DNA of 64,000 nt from Porites lobata (lineage: Eukaryota > Cnidaria > Anthozoa > Scleractinia > Poritidae): NCBI GenBank assembly GCA_942486035.1, contig CALNXK010000371.1:50001-114000 (forward strand). The letters are read 5' to 3'. A program made the translations under genes and the position numbers. This document shows, piece by piece, positions 21,501-32,626 of the stretch; position 1 is the stretch's first letter, and each line of letters opens with the position of its first letter. A model generated the notes under the pieces. That model was not told the origin of the DNA, ran no database searches, and saw nothing but the letters and a program-made list of their open reading frames with translations.

Positions 21501-24075
21501 CTGCACCCTTCTCCAAGATCCGTCCCTGTTTCACTGTATTTGTATCTAACAACTGTATCATTTAATATTCAACAAGGTATATTTTATTTCAAAATTTAAT
21601 TTTTCAGTCAGCAATTTGGATTTTCCTTAAATTTCAACCCAATTATTTTTTATTCAACAGCTTAATTTACCAGTACATTTAACTACAACCAAAATAAGTT
21701 ATGATCTTCAACAGAAATGGGTCTGACTTCAGTATTAAACTTTATTTTTTGTTCTTCAGCATAAGAACAACCCAACCCTATTATTACTTTATAAAAAAAG
21801 ACAAAGTTTCTGGACACACCAACAAATTGCCACAATTTTACTTATCCCTACCCCTGCTTCTAACAATTCTACCCAAAATGATGTTTTCAAAATCTTCTGA
21901 AGCTGGAAGGGAGGAGTCCTCCTGAACTGAGATTGATCATTGCATTCATCGTGAATTATAGTTGCAACATCTTCTGCATCACGTGGCCAACCATTCACCG
22001 CTTGGGAAATGAGATGAAAACAGGGACGAGATAACTTTTGTTAAGACTTCTGGTACTGTTACTAAAAACAGGGGGAAAATTGGCCAATAGCTGGCTGGCG
22101 CCAGTAGTGACCCCACAAACAATTGTGATACGCATTTCAGCTCTTTCTCGTTTCTAAAGTGGCGAATAAGCTAAGAACCCATGCCTTAAGGGTAAGCGGA
22201 CTAAAAGACTGATATATTTCCCTGGAATTTGCAACTACTTATAATAATTAAACTTTCTGATCTCTTGTCTGTTGTTTTAAGTATACGTTGCCACTGTACT
22301 TTCTTTATAGGTCTTGCTTTTTACAATACAGTATTCTAAACCGTTGCACCGGTTTTATTCTCAGGGTCTGTTAACTATTGTGCTTTTCCTATAAAATGAA
22401 ATCTCAACTATTCTTGTTTGTAGGGATCCAAATTGCCAAGAGAATATAAATTCCTTCTGACATCAGTTATGGTAACATATTAGACAAGTCGTAAAGGAGT
22501 CTTAAAACAAGAAGAAACAAAGGGGAGATAAGAACAAACAGTGAGAAAGCAAAGCTATTTCAGCGTTGAGATGAGCACACAGGAGAGAAACCATATAAGT
22601 GCAAGATTTGTGACAAGTGCTTCAACCGCTTGTCAAATTGCAAACAACACGAAATTACACACAAAGCAGTAAAACCTTATAAGTGCAAGTACTGTGAGAA
22701 GTGTTTTAATAATGCCTTATGCTGCAAGGAACATGAACTTACTCACACAGGGATAAAACCTCATAAGGTCATAAAGTGAACGAGACGTCCTCGTCGAGTC
22801 TTGAGGAGCCCCTGCACCCTTCTCCAAGATCCGTCCCTGTTTCACTGTATTTGTATCTAACAACTGTATCATTTAATATTCAACAAGGTATATTTTATTT
22901 CAAAATTTAATTTTTCAGTCAGCAATTTGGATTTTCCTTAAATTTCAACCCAATTATTTTTTATTCAACAGCTTAATTTACCAGTACATTTAACTACAAC
23001 CAAAATAAGTTATGATCTTCAACAGAAATGGGTCTGACTTCAGTATTAAACTTTATTTTTTGTTCTTCAGCATAAGAACAACCCAACCCTATTATTACTT
23101 TATAAAAAAAGACAAAGTTTCTGGACACACCAACAAATTGCCACAATTTTACTTATCCCTACCCCTGCTTCTAACAATTCTACCCAAAATGATGTTTTCA
23201 AAATCTTCTGAAGCTGGAAGGAGGAGTCCTCCTGAACTGAGATTGATCATTGCATTCATCGTGAATTATAGTTGCAACATCTTCTGCATCACGTGGCCAA
23301 CCATTCACCGCTTGGGAAATGAGATGAAAACAGGGACGAGATAACTTTTGTTAAGACTTCTGGTACTGTTACTAAAAACAGGGGAAAATTGGCCAATAGC
23401 TGGCTGGCGCCAGTAGTGACCCCACAAACAATTGTGATGCGCATTTCAGCTCTTTCTCGTTTCTAAAGTGGCGAATAAGCTAAGAACCCATGCCTTAAGG
23501 GTAAGCGGACTAAAAGACTGATATATTTCCCTGGAATTTGCAACTACTTATAATAATTAAACTTTCTGATCTCTTGTCTGTTGTTTTAAGTATACGTTGC
23601 CACTGTACTTTCTTTATAGGTCTTGCTTTTTACAATACAGTATTCTAAACCGTTGCACCGGTTTTATTCTCAGGGTCTGTTAACTATTGTGCTTTTCCTA
23701 TAAAATGAAATCTCAACTATTCTTGTTTGTAGGGATCCAAATTGCCAAGAGAATATAAATTCCTTCTGACATCAGTTATGGTAACATATTAGACAAGTCG
23801 TAAAGGAGTCTTAAAACAAGAAGAAACAAAGGGGAGATAAGAACAAACAGTGAGAAAGCAAAGCTATTTCAGCGTTGAGATGAGCACACAGGAGAGAAAC
23901 CATATAAGTGCAAGATTTGTGACAAGTGCTTCAACCGCTTGTCAAATTGCAAACAACACGAAATTACACACAAAGCAGTAAAACCTTATAAGTGCAAGTA
24001 CTGTGAGAAGTGTTTTAATAATGCCTTATGCTGCAAGGAACATGAACTTACTCACACAGGGATAAAACCTCATAA
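21456..24075. repeat. Recent tandem duplication, unit about 1,311 bp
   Basis: 21456-22766 and 22767-24075 match base for base apart from about three differences seen: one G lost near 21910, one G lost near 22072, and one A/G change near 22130. The unit starts in the minisatellite (GGTCATAAAGTGAACGAGAC) and ends inside a zinc-finger coding stretch (AAACCTCATAA). The bases TAAG occur at both breakpoints, which suggests microhomology. Confidence 0.93.
22580..22766 (+). pseudogene. Truncated C2H2 zinc-finger fragment (duplicate copy)
   Basis: Encodes HTGEKPYKCKICDKCF, one complete finger and the start of the next (CKYCEKCFNNALCCKEHELTH), then breaks off at KPHK where the second duplication unit begins. 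It lacks the rest of the array and a start codon. Confidence 0.85.
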
Positions 24076-24617
24076 GTGCAAGTATTGTGAAAAGTGCTTC
24101 ACCCGCTCATCAAATTGTAAACAACATGAACGTACCCACGAGGCAGTAAAACCCTATAAGTGCAAGTATTGTGATAAAAGCTTTAGCCGCTCCACACATT
24201 GTAAGGAACACGAACTTACACACTCCGCATTGAAGCCGTATCAGTGCAAATTTTGTGGCAAGTGCTTCACTGAGGTATTACAATACAAAGAACACGAACT
24301 TACTCATACAGGTGTTAAACGTAACACGTGCAAGTATTGTAATAAAAGCTTCCTCCGGTCATCAACGTGCAGGTGGCATGAAAGAACACACACAAGACTT
24401 AAACCACATCAGTGTAAGTACTGTGATGAATGGTTTATTGGTTGTCAGATTGCAAAAGACATGAACGTGTACACTCAGGGGTAGTTTTAAGCAGCCATAA
24501 CACTGCAAGGAGTATGAACGTACTCACAAGAGTGAAACCTTAGAAGTTCAAAGTATGTGACAAGTGCTTCATTGAGCTGTCAAATGCTAAGAAACATCAC
24601 CTAAAACACAAAAATTA
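23879..24617 (+). pseudogene. C2H2 zinc-finger array, probably decaying
   Basis: The open frame up to the TAG at 24482-24484 encodes about six fingers of the form CKYCxKCFxxSxxCKxHExTH joined by TGxKPxK linkers. The seventh (CKYCDEWFIGCQIAKDMNVY) has lost its histidine spacing. Beyond the stop, frameshifted remnants of one more finger (KVCDKCFIELSNAKKHHLKH) run to a TAA at about 24617. Just upstream of the first linker is an in-frame TGA (about 23875) and no in-frame ATG. C2H2 proteins bind DNA or RNA; here either an upstream exon supplies the start or the locus is a pseudogene. Confidence 0.75.
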
Positions 24618-24912
24618 ACATACTTTTACTGTTGCAGTTACTGATGTAAGTGGAATTTTTTTTCTCTTCCATTTGTTGGGTTCCAGTTTGTCGTTGCTTT
24701 TCACTACATTGTCAATATTTGTTTGCTGTTTACACCAGAAAGTGCCACAAACTAAAACATAATAAAAGCAATTGATACATCTGCTCGGATCCGCTTTTAA
24801 TTTGTTTACTTTTATTTTTTAAATCGGGAAATTGCGTTACAGCAAGGGCTATATATATCGGCCACCCAGGAAGAAAAAAAACAATTAAAACCAACAAGTG
24901 AGATAAGTGAGA

Positions 24913-25036
24913 ATGCAGTGGAAAAAACCATATAGGTGCATGTCTTTTGACAGGTGCTTTTCATGGGCATCACAGCTCAAACATCTTAAACATATTCATA
25001 TACAGGAGAGAAACCCTACCAGTTCATGTACTGTCA
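24913..25036 (+). pseudogene. Isolated zinc-finger remnant
   Basis: KKPYRCMSFDRCFSWASQLK, then HLKHIH and a GERNPYQ-like linker resemble one finger with the second cysteine replaced (C-x-x-F) and shifted spacing. It is preceded by the same motif order as the array at 23879, so it is probably a diverged piece of the same family. Confidence 0.6.
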
Positions 25037-25351
25037 GTGGATATTGCATGGCTCTAGTTGGTCTCCAGCTTGTAGGTAGCCTGATGTTACACGTGATTTT
25101 ACACCCCGGAGGAGGTACTTCCTATGTATACAGGTATACAGGTACATGTAGGCTCCGCCCTGGAAGGGGATCTTTTTCAGGCCTCAGGTACATTGTATCC
25201 CTGCTCTACAGACACCCGCATAATATATAACGTATATAATGAACAATTTCGTCTGTCCCAAAGAAATTTTTTTTTTTTGCTAAAATTAACCTGCTTAATA
25301 CAGACACCAGTTAGTGCATGCAACGCACACTTCTTTGTCTGGAGTCAAACT

Positions 25352-25785
25352 TCCATATACATGTATCATAAGCCCCGCTTTACAGACACTTGTATGTTAT
25401 TGGCTCATTGTTTATGACTGAATGCAGATCTTGACAGTAACAATCTTACAGAAATGGTAAATGACCTTTTTAATGTTATATCGGTTAACCGAGTTCTTCT
25501 GGCTTACGGAACAGCCATCTTGAATGATCAATAAATTGCTGAATCAATGGCTGAATGTATACATCCATATACATGCATCATAAACCCCGCTTTACGGACA
25601 CTTGTATGTTATTGGCTCATTGTTTATGACTGAATGCAGATCTTGACAGTAAGCTACAGTAACAATCTTACAGAAATGGTAAATGACCTTTTTAATGTTA
25701 TATCGGTTAACCGACTTATTCTGGCTTACGGAACAGCGATCTTGAATGATCAATAAATTGCTGAATCAATGGCTGAATGTATACA
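25352..25785. repeat. Tandem duplication, unit about 212 bp
   Basis: 25352-25563 and 25564-25785 are near-identical direct copies (TCCATATACATG, then CTTGTATGTTATTGGCTCAT, ending GGCTGAATGTATAC). The second has a 9-bp expansion near 25660 and a few substitutions. Each contains an AATAAA. Confidence 0.9.
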
Positions 25786-26508
25786 CGAAACAAAATGTTA
25801 AGGTATTAGGGTTCGCATTCTTTTTCAATAAGTGATGATTTATGTAGTCCGTTACGATCAAATTCCATGAGACAAATCTGTGTCTTTTTACAAATATTTT
25901 TTTACAGAAACAATATGGTTTGCTTAAGTTTTATCGACATTACTGTAGTTATCAAAAGCGATTCACTCCGACGAACACACAAGCCATATCAATTTTGTAA
26001 TCCTTTGCTGTGGTAAGTAATCTAGCGTGTTTAGCGTGTCTAATACTCAAATTGCACGCTAAGTGTGCTATAAAACGCCACTTACCCTGACATATAGCGT
26101 ACTACAAGAAACAAAAGGTTTTCTAAGTGCTGTTTACCAAAACAAGCCAAGTGTATCCTGCTTTGTTGTAGCAATTTAATATGTCCATCATATCGTGATC
26201 TAAGGCGCGCTAAGCGTGTCGTTTGCGTGCTTTCACCTTTAGCATCAAAATTCTGTGGAGGGACACGTTTTGCCTCTTTCAAACTATAAGTGTCGTAAAG
26301 GCACGGAGTCTAATATCGTGTTTCAAAAGCAATTCTTAACAGCTAATTTTACAGTGAAAGCCAATAAACGATCGTGAGGTTTCTTTAGGGTGAACTGGTT
26401 GCAGTTACATAATCGTTATAAGAAATTAATCAACGTTTTCTCTTAAAATGCGATTTTGTCAGACACCGACTGAGCTCTGTTTTAAAAAACGATGTAAGAT
26501 GGCTTCGC
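25786..26508. other. No supported gene
   Basis: Short open frames on both strands only. AGCGTGT-type words recur near 26020-26060 without a regular period. Confidence 0.5.
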
Positions 26509-28190
26509 CACAAGTCGGTCGCTTCAGGTTTTTAAAAACTTTGACTTTGCCGCTTCAGTGAGGGAGTAAAACTTCCTTAGCGACTACGCAAGTAATGCCG
26601 TTTATGACCCTGAAACGTCTCAGTTAACACCAAAAATTATTTTCTATTTATTGATGTAAGAATTAAAAATTTAATCCCTAACACTCTACAACTTTTGTTT
26701 TACTCCTTATCGCGCCGAGTTGTTAACCATACAACCAAACAACTTTTACTAGTTAAAACTATTAAATACCATTAAAAATACATCCATGGAGGCGTCTGTA
26801 CTTCTACATTTTGTCTCCGAGCGGCACAAAACCGATGGTGAAAGCAAGCTAAAGCAGGCACCTTCTTGTATTCTGACCGTATTCAAAGGGAGCATTCAAA
26901 GGTACCAATCCTGAATTGATTGAAAATGGGCTCAAAATGGTCTTGGACGTAAACACCGAGTTCCACTTTGAACTGAGTTGATATAGTTGCTTTCCGCTTT
27001 TTAACTCTGAACAGAAAAAGTTGAACAAACACTTTAGTCAAACAAATAAAAGATATTAAGAAGTATTCTCTCCAACATTTTTGAAGACCAGATGAAGTCT
27101 CAATTGCAACTAGATTAAAAGTTAAAAGTTTTAGTTTCCATGCATCATTTAATTTTTTCGTCTGCACTGTGTAGTGCAGTGTATGACTTCTATCACAAAA
27201 CTTTCCTTGACAGAAGTGAGGCAACCGTGAGAAAATCCAGCTCAACCAAACATATCCCTTTCCCTCTCTTTTAGTAACCGATCTGAGATGTCTTTGGTAC
27301 AAGTCGGTCGCTTCAGGTTTAAAAACTTTGACTTTGTTCATATACTGATGGTTTCCGCTTCAGTGAGAAAGTAAAACTTCCTTAGCAACTGAAAAAACAG
27401 TGTTTATGACCAAACGGCTCAGTTAAAACCGAAAATTTTTTTCAATTTATTGGTGTAAGAAACTGAAATTAAAAATTATATTTCTAACATTCTAAAACTT
27501 TTGTTTTATCCCTAATCGTGCGGAGTTAACTAATACCAAAATGAAATCCAGGCTCAACTTCTCCATTTTGTCTGCGACCAGCACAAAACCGATGAAAGCA
27601 GGCACATTCTTGTACTCTGGTACATTAAATAGGATAATTTAAAGGTGCCAATAACCCCGGAATCATCAATTGAAAATGGTCTTGGACGTAAGTACTGGCT
27701 TCTACTTTGAACTGAGACGATATCGTCTTTTTCCGCTTCGTTGAAACAGTAAAACTTCCTTAGTAACCGTCAAACAAAGTTTATATACAAACACTACAGT
27801 TAGAACCAATTAAGTTATTAAGCAGTATTCTTTCCAATATTTTTGAAGACGAAAATGTAATTTTAATTCCAGCTAAAACTTAAAACTTTTTTTTTCTACA
27901 TTTACAACCTTGCAATTTTTCTGCTCGTAAAATATGCTTGGATTTCTTCGGAAAGTTCAGACCAGTCTGTTTTTATGTTATGACCTATGGAATGAAAGCA
28001 CAAATGAAATAACGCCCCTGATTGATGGTACATTTCGAATTGCTACGAAAATGCCATTCATTAACGCTAATAATTATTATTCCCCTGTTAGACTTTTTCA
28101 TTATCGACTTGTGCAGTGCTTCCTTTACAGAAGTGAGTTAACCGTGCAAAAATCCAGCTCAACGAAACATATCCCTTTCAAAGGATTTAT
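26509..28190. repeat. Diverged tandem repeat, unit about 790 bp, two copies
   Basis: The phrase ACAAGTCGGTCGCTTCAGGT at 26509 recurs at 27299. After it the order of landmarks is the same in both copies: CTTTGACTTTG, AAACTTCCTTAG, TTGTTTTA, TCGTGCGGAGTT or equivalent, CACAAAACCGATG, ATGGTCTTGGACGTAA, AAATCCAGCTCAACNAAACA. The second copy carries indels, so the unit is old. An open frame at 27934-28221 lies in the second copy and has no recognisable domain. Confidence 0.75.
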
Positions 28191-28221
28191 TCCAAGTTTT
28201 CTGCAGTCCAAAGGAAATTGA

Positions 28222-28937
28222 AACACTTTTCTGAGAACAGTTAGTGGCATTATCCGTCAATATAACCTTCATTACTGAGAGTTCGTGATAAACCCGCAGC
28301 TGAATAGCTCCAAAAGCCTCAGGCTATGGAACCTATGACCAGAATTGGACCTAATTGCTTATCACGCATTGCTTTATGCCAGTCAATTCATTCATAAGAA
28401 AAATTAAGCATACATTGTACGGTTTTCTTACTTCTCACAACCTATTGAAATTAAAAAACCAAATGAAAGAAGGAAAACGTTTGGCAGCAGTCAAATAAAA
28501 CCTGTAGGTTTAAGTCCTTACCAAGACAAGCGAGTCTAAAGAGATTCATTTTCGAAAAGAACCGCTACAATGATTGACATAACAGCGATACATGATTGGT
28601 AGATTTAAATCCATTGTTTTTTATTGGTTGATCTTATTGGTCGTTTTAATTTGATTGACGGAAGGGTAAAAAGCAGTGAATACTTAAATGTCTTTTGCTT
28701 CATAGCCTGCTTGTCATTTTGCTAAAAAGAAGATACGTGTTCAGTTCAGGTAATTGTGCCATTTTATCACTGTATGAGGGTTTTGATGAAAATTGGTGAT
28801 ATCAGCTAAGACGAAATTGCTTGAAGACTTGAGAGGTCAGTTACTTAAACAAAGTGAGTAGCTTAGATAACAGTAAGTGTATCTTAGAAACGTTTTTATG
28901 AGTGGCTTGTTTTGAGTTGAGGGCTGTATCTGCGTCT
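28222..28937. other. No supported gene
   Basis: No convincing coding frame, RNA gene or repeat recognised. Confidence 0.5.
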
Positions 28938-29061
28938 AGCCTGCGTAACATGGCGGTTTTGTCGGGAGCACCACTGAGCGGCGAAGCCGCAAAACCGCGC
29001 GCAAGGCGTGCGCAAACGAGCGGCAAAGCCGCGAGAAAAATAAAAACCGCCTGCTCCGATT
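28938..29061. repeat. Dispersed GC-rich repeat fragment
   Basis: GCCTGCGTAACATGGCGGTT opens a block containing two GAGCGGC(G/A)AAGCCGC words and closing with AAAAACCGCCTGC, the inverse of its start. The opening words resemble the ends of the element at 53478. Probably a MITE fragment. Confidence 0.5.
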
Positions 29062-29775
29062 CGTGACCTTTTTAACTGCCACCACCTTCAACTCATTTTT
29101 GACATCCTTTTGACAACTTGTTTGGTTTTAGTTTTCGCAGCCAATCAGAAATAAAGTGTTGACAGGCTAAACACGACACAAAAGGCTCGTAAAGGGGGAA
29201 ATTTCATATATTCCACGATGTGTTGCTTTTTACTATATTATCAAGCTTCCGAACGCACTTGATCCTATCAGTTCAACAGGGACGCGATAGTTGAACAGCT
29301 ATGGAAAGCGACTTGTTTTACCGATAAAACCTGCTGTACCTTTGCTGTGTCGATCTATTTACGATTATCGTTTCTTCAAATGTATCTCTTGTTAAGTCAA
29401 CGAGAATGTTTTGGTCGCCGATTATGAGTGAACTTAGCCTTACGATCGCAAGGGATCCACGCAAATGTTCTTTGAAGCTAGTGAGGAAGGTCTTTGCTTC
29501 AGAAAGTTCTGTTTTCAACGTGCGTTGATAAAGCTCTCCATGGATTAACAAGCGATTTCTACATACTTGTTCCCTGCTAGCAGAGGTCTCTCACGACGAG
29601 GCAAAAATGAGAGAAAGGAGAGAGACCTCTGACGGCTTCCGACGCGTTGTTTGATGAAGCCGCCGACCAGATTTCTGGTCGAAACTTACCGGTTTTTAAA
29701 ACCGGTTACGTTTAATGTGTAATGCGCGTGCCTTGTTAAACTGTACGAAGACAATTATTGAGCCCACAGTGAATT

Positions 29776-30115
29776 ATGGCTTCCATGAGATCCGCGAGTT
29801 TCGAAATTTCTCACTTTGATCAAGCCATAAAATTATCCGTTTCTAAGCTTGGCGACAAACGTATATATAAAAGAAATAACTTCCCTACGAAGAAAAGTCT
29901 TACTTGGTTTCCTTAAAGGACGCGATACGTTTGCGTGTCTCCCGACGGGCTACGGCAAATTTTTAATTTATCAACTAGCAGTACGAGTGGCGGCCGAGTT
30001 ATCTGTTGTTTACAATTACAAGGATCTCTTCTCTACAGAACCAGTGGTTTTAGTTGTCTCTCCTTTGAACTCCTCAGCTAAATCCTTCTATGAGAACATC
30101 TACAACTTCAAAAAA
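29776..30115 (+). pseudogene. RecQ-type helicase N-terminal fragment
   Basis: The ATG at 29776 opens MASMRSASFEISHFDQAIKL, then a frameshift near 29850 leads into KGRDTFACLPTGYGKFLIYQ and EPVVLVVSPLNSSAKSF. This is the order of RecQ/BLM/WRN motif I (normally PTGxGKS) and motif Ia (VVSPLxSL). The Walker A serine is phenylalanine here, so ATP binding would be impaired. Downstream motifs (DEAH box onward) are missing; the frame ends at a TAG at about 30128. Probably a captured fragment, not a gene. Confidence 0.75.
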
Positions 30116-30775
30116 ACGCCTTCGCGCTAGAGGTTACCCTCACAATCTCATAGAAAAAATCACCTCTGAGGTTAAATTTACCGAACGGAAGTCAGCTTTA
30201 CAAAAGAACAACAGGGGCACCCAACGAGAATATAGTTCAAAACCACTTAACATAGCATTGTTAAACGTATTTTAGTATTTAAACGGTAGATAAAGGCATA
30301 TTTTTATCTCCTAGAAATTTTTCATCTGTTCGGATTTCCTAGCTGAAAGTCTAGTGATCCGAAAATTATAGAGATCAAAACTTACCTTTTCGAAAATTTC
30401 AGCCAGAAAAAAGGCTCCCGAAAATTCTAGGTGACCTTTATAAGATAAATATACGTTAAAAATGGCCAATTATACCATTTTTTAGGTGTTCGAAAATCCT
30501 AGCAGAGGCAGGCAAGCAAGAAATTTTACAACAAATGTTCAGAAAATTCTAGATCTCAAATCGTCTTCCGAACAGATATTTTTCCGAAAATTATCGTTGG
30601 GTGCCCCTGGAACAATGAAGTGCGAAAGAAAATTCTGCCTTTCGTTACCATTAATGAGCAAATGGCACTTAATTCAAGATCAACCACTACTGAGAGAAAT
30701 ATACAACGAGCCTAAGATCATTTCATATAAAAGAGCAAAATGGCTGGGAGATATCCTCGTTAGAGCAAAACTATA
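30112..30775 (+). pseudogene. Penelope-like reverse transcriptase C-terminal fragment
   Basis: 30112-30211 encodes KKRLRARGYPHNLIEKITSE and VKFTERKSALQKNN. After the nested MITE (30212-30609) the same frame resumes with RKKILPFVT, and following a frameshift reads KWHLIQDQPLLREIYNEPKI, then ISYKRAKWLGDILVRAKL and a stop at about 30775. The RGYP...ILPFVT...ISYKR..LVRAKL order is typical of the RT thumb region of Penelope-like elements. No catalytic core and no GIY-YIG endonuclease are present. Confidence 0.7.
30212..30609. mobile_element. 398-bp MITE, copy 1 (nested)
   Basis: The ends are CAGGGGCACCCAACG and its inverse. The 6-bp target duplication GAACAA lies at 30206-30211 and 30610-30615. 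The interior contains many CCGAAAATT(C/A)TAG words in both orientations. It sits inside the Penelope-like fragment of the composite element and has the same length as the copy at 42636. A 6-bp duplication with CAGG ends could fit Dada elements (6-7 bp); the class is uncertain. Confidence 0.88.
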
Positions 30776-31254
30776 AGGTCACGTATCACACTATCACGAG
30801 CTTATGAGTCGTGTTTGGCCTGTCAACACCTTTCACCTTTAAAATCTAAACCACACAAAAGGCATCTAACGTCTTTTCCAGACCCAACTGGTTTAATGGG
30901 CGTCCGAGGTGACGCTCTTTCCCCAAATTTGCGAGATTGTGGAGTTCTCGGCATCGTTTCACATTGCGAAGAATTCTCCACAACGTATACCCCCGCCTTC
31001 AACTGAAGTTTCGCGCGCAAACCGGTTCCGTGGGTTGTGTCGCACGTGAGAAAAACGTCACTGGTTGTTAAGGAAACGCCAGCGCAGGCGTGATAGGAAA
31101 CGCGTCGGAAGCCGGCAGAGGTCTCTCTCCTTTCTCTCATTTTTGCCTCGTCGTGAGAGACCTCTGCTAGCAGGGAACATACTTGTCTTGAAACAAATAT
31201 ATATTGTAGGTGTGAGATTTCTCCTCGTTGCTTGTTTGTGATCGCGGTGCTCAT

Positions 31255-32624
31255 ATTGTCAGTTCAACTAGTTCAATAATTCATCCATGAGGTACATCAA
31301 TCGTACGGTGACCGCACACGCTTTTACTTTAACAAGCTCGGCTTATGCAGTCGAAAATACCGAGACCGTTGAAGTAGTACAAAGTGACGTCTCTCTCGGA
31401 GATAAAATTCAAAGGAGGGGAATAGTTCCAGCAAAAACAATAAAAATAACAAAGACATCTCTATATTTTTCGTAACGCAACACCAGCTAAGCATTATTGT
31501 GAAACATAAACAGAAATAAGCTTTATTAAGAAATGGCAAAATACGTATACAAAACCACCCACTCCTTTACTACAATAACATTTCCGATATCTGGTCGTCT
31601 ACAGTACTTTTTAGAGGGGAAATTGCGATCACACAGGTTTTCGATGAGGATATTTCTTCTTTGGCCAAAACCTGTTGACGAACTTAAAATTGCCATGACA
31701 TCTCTCCTCTGTAAAATGGCCATTTTCTCTTTAGGCTTCAAAACAATTGCCCTGTTTTCCCGTCAAATATTCAAGATCGACGACGCTTCGGTCAACGCTT
31801 CTTTGATATTTTGATTTTTGTTTTGCGGAGATGATTTGTTCATTCCCCCGAGACTCTCCTTTTTATGGCGGACGAAAATCAATGGTTTTTGAGCGCAAAA
31901 AATACCACTTTCCTTAATCGTATATGAAAGCTATAATTTGCACACCATGTACTTTAAGTACGTGACTGCCAATCTAGCAAAAAAAAAGTATTCAAGGATT
32001 TGATCGTAGTAGGACTTTAAAACCCCAAAAGTTGACCCTGTGACGTTATATAAGTGCAGAACGTTAGTCTAGTTATACTGTAATGCTTTATTTTGGGGGT
32101 CAAGGGATTGGGGCATAGGGTGCGTTGTGGAAAGTCCGAGTTAAAAATAATGCCAATCGTTTCCTGCTTCAAAGGCTAACTTGCCTATTTTTATTCATAA
32201 CGGTAGAAGCTACTATACAGCCTCGGCTTAAAAGTGTGCAGTCGGTAGACCAATAAACCCCATTCTAGGGTCTTGTTGATTAGCAAATCGAGGGTAGCAA
32301 AAGGTAGCTGATGAAAGATCTACGTGTATCACATCTTCAATTTCTTTACTGTAGTTCCTGTGTAAGGCGGGATCATAGTATCTTTTATCCGATGTTGTAA
32401 GTTCATATTTTACATCCATGGATTCAAAACTGATAAATGTAACGGCTATTGTGACTGTATACAATCAGACAGAATAACCAAAATCTACCGTAACAAACAA
32501 ACTATATTTAAACATAAGCAAATCAAATTTTGTCATATTTCGTCCTTATAAAAAACTTGATTACAATGTTGATCTAGCTAGAGATTTATGATTCGTATGT
32601 GAACATCATAGAGACCATGTCAAG
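31255..32624. other. No supported gene
   Basis: Several short open frames (for example 31287-31475 plus, 31526-31741 minus, 32228-32464 minus) lack recognisable domains, splice context or repeat signatures. Confidence 0.5.
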
Positions 32625-32626
32625 AC

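Larger units (their letters stand above)
29571..31176. mobile_element. Composite TIR element, 1,606 bp, with 10-bp target duplication
   Basis: The ends are long inverted repeats of about 85 bp (TCCCTGCTAGCAGAGGTCTC, then CACGACGAGGCAAAAATGAG, GAGAGACCTCTG and CTTCCGACGCG). They are flanked by the 10-bp direct repeat ACATACTTGT at 29561-29570 and 31177-31186. Inside are a RecQ-like helicase fragment, a Penelope-like RT fragment and a nested MITE. Long TIRs plus a 9-11 bp duplication and captured gene pieces recall Pack-MULE elements; this class assignment is inference. No transposase is visible. Confidence 0.8.
29318..31254 (-). pseudogene. 106-codon ORF split by a transposon
   Basis: On the minus strand an ATG at 31254, preceded by an in-frame TGA, opens a frame that reads 26 codons to the inner edge of the right target duplication (31177). 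The same frame continues from 29560 for 80 codons to the TAA at 29318. Leaving out the inserted element and one copy of the 10-bp duplication gives one uninterrupted frame. The product is hydrophilic and mostly helical in character (ELYQRTLKTELSEAKTFLTS; GSLAIVRLSSLIIGDQNILV). I do not recognise the family. Alternatively it is coding sequence of an older mobile element. Confidence 0.55.

Noticed and set aside
30823..31254. 143-codon minus-strand ORF ending in a CLLCGLDF motif
   Set aside because: Its first 26 codons belong to the interrupted host ORF and the remainder only reads through the transposon's inverted repeat and interior. No family features.
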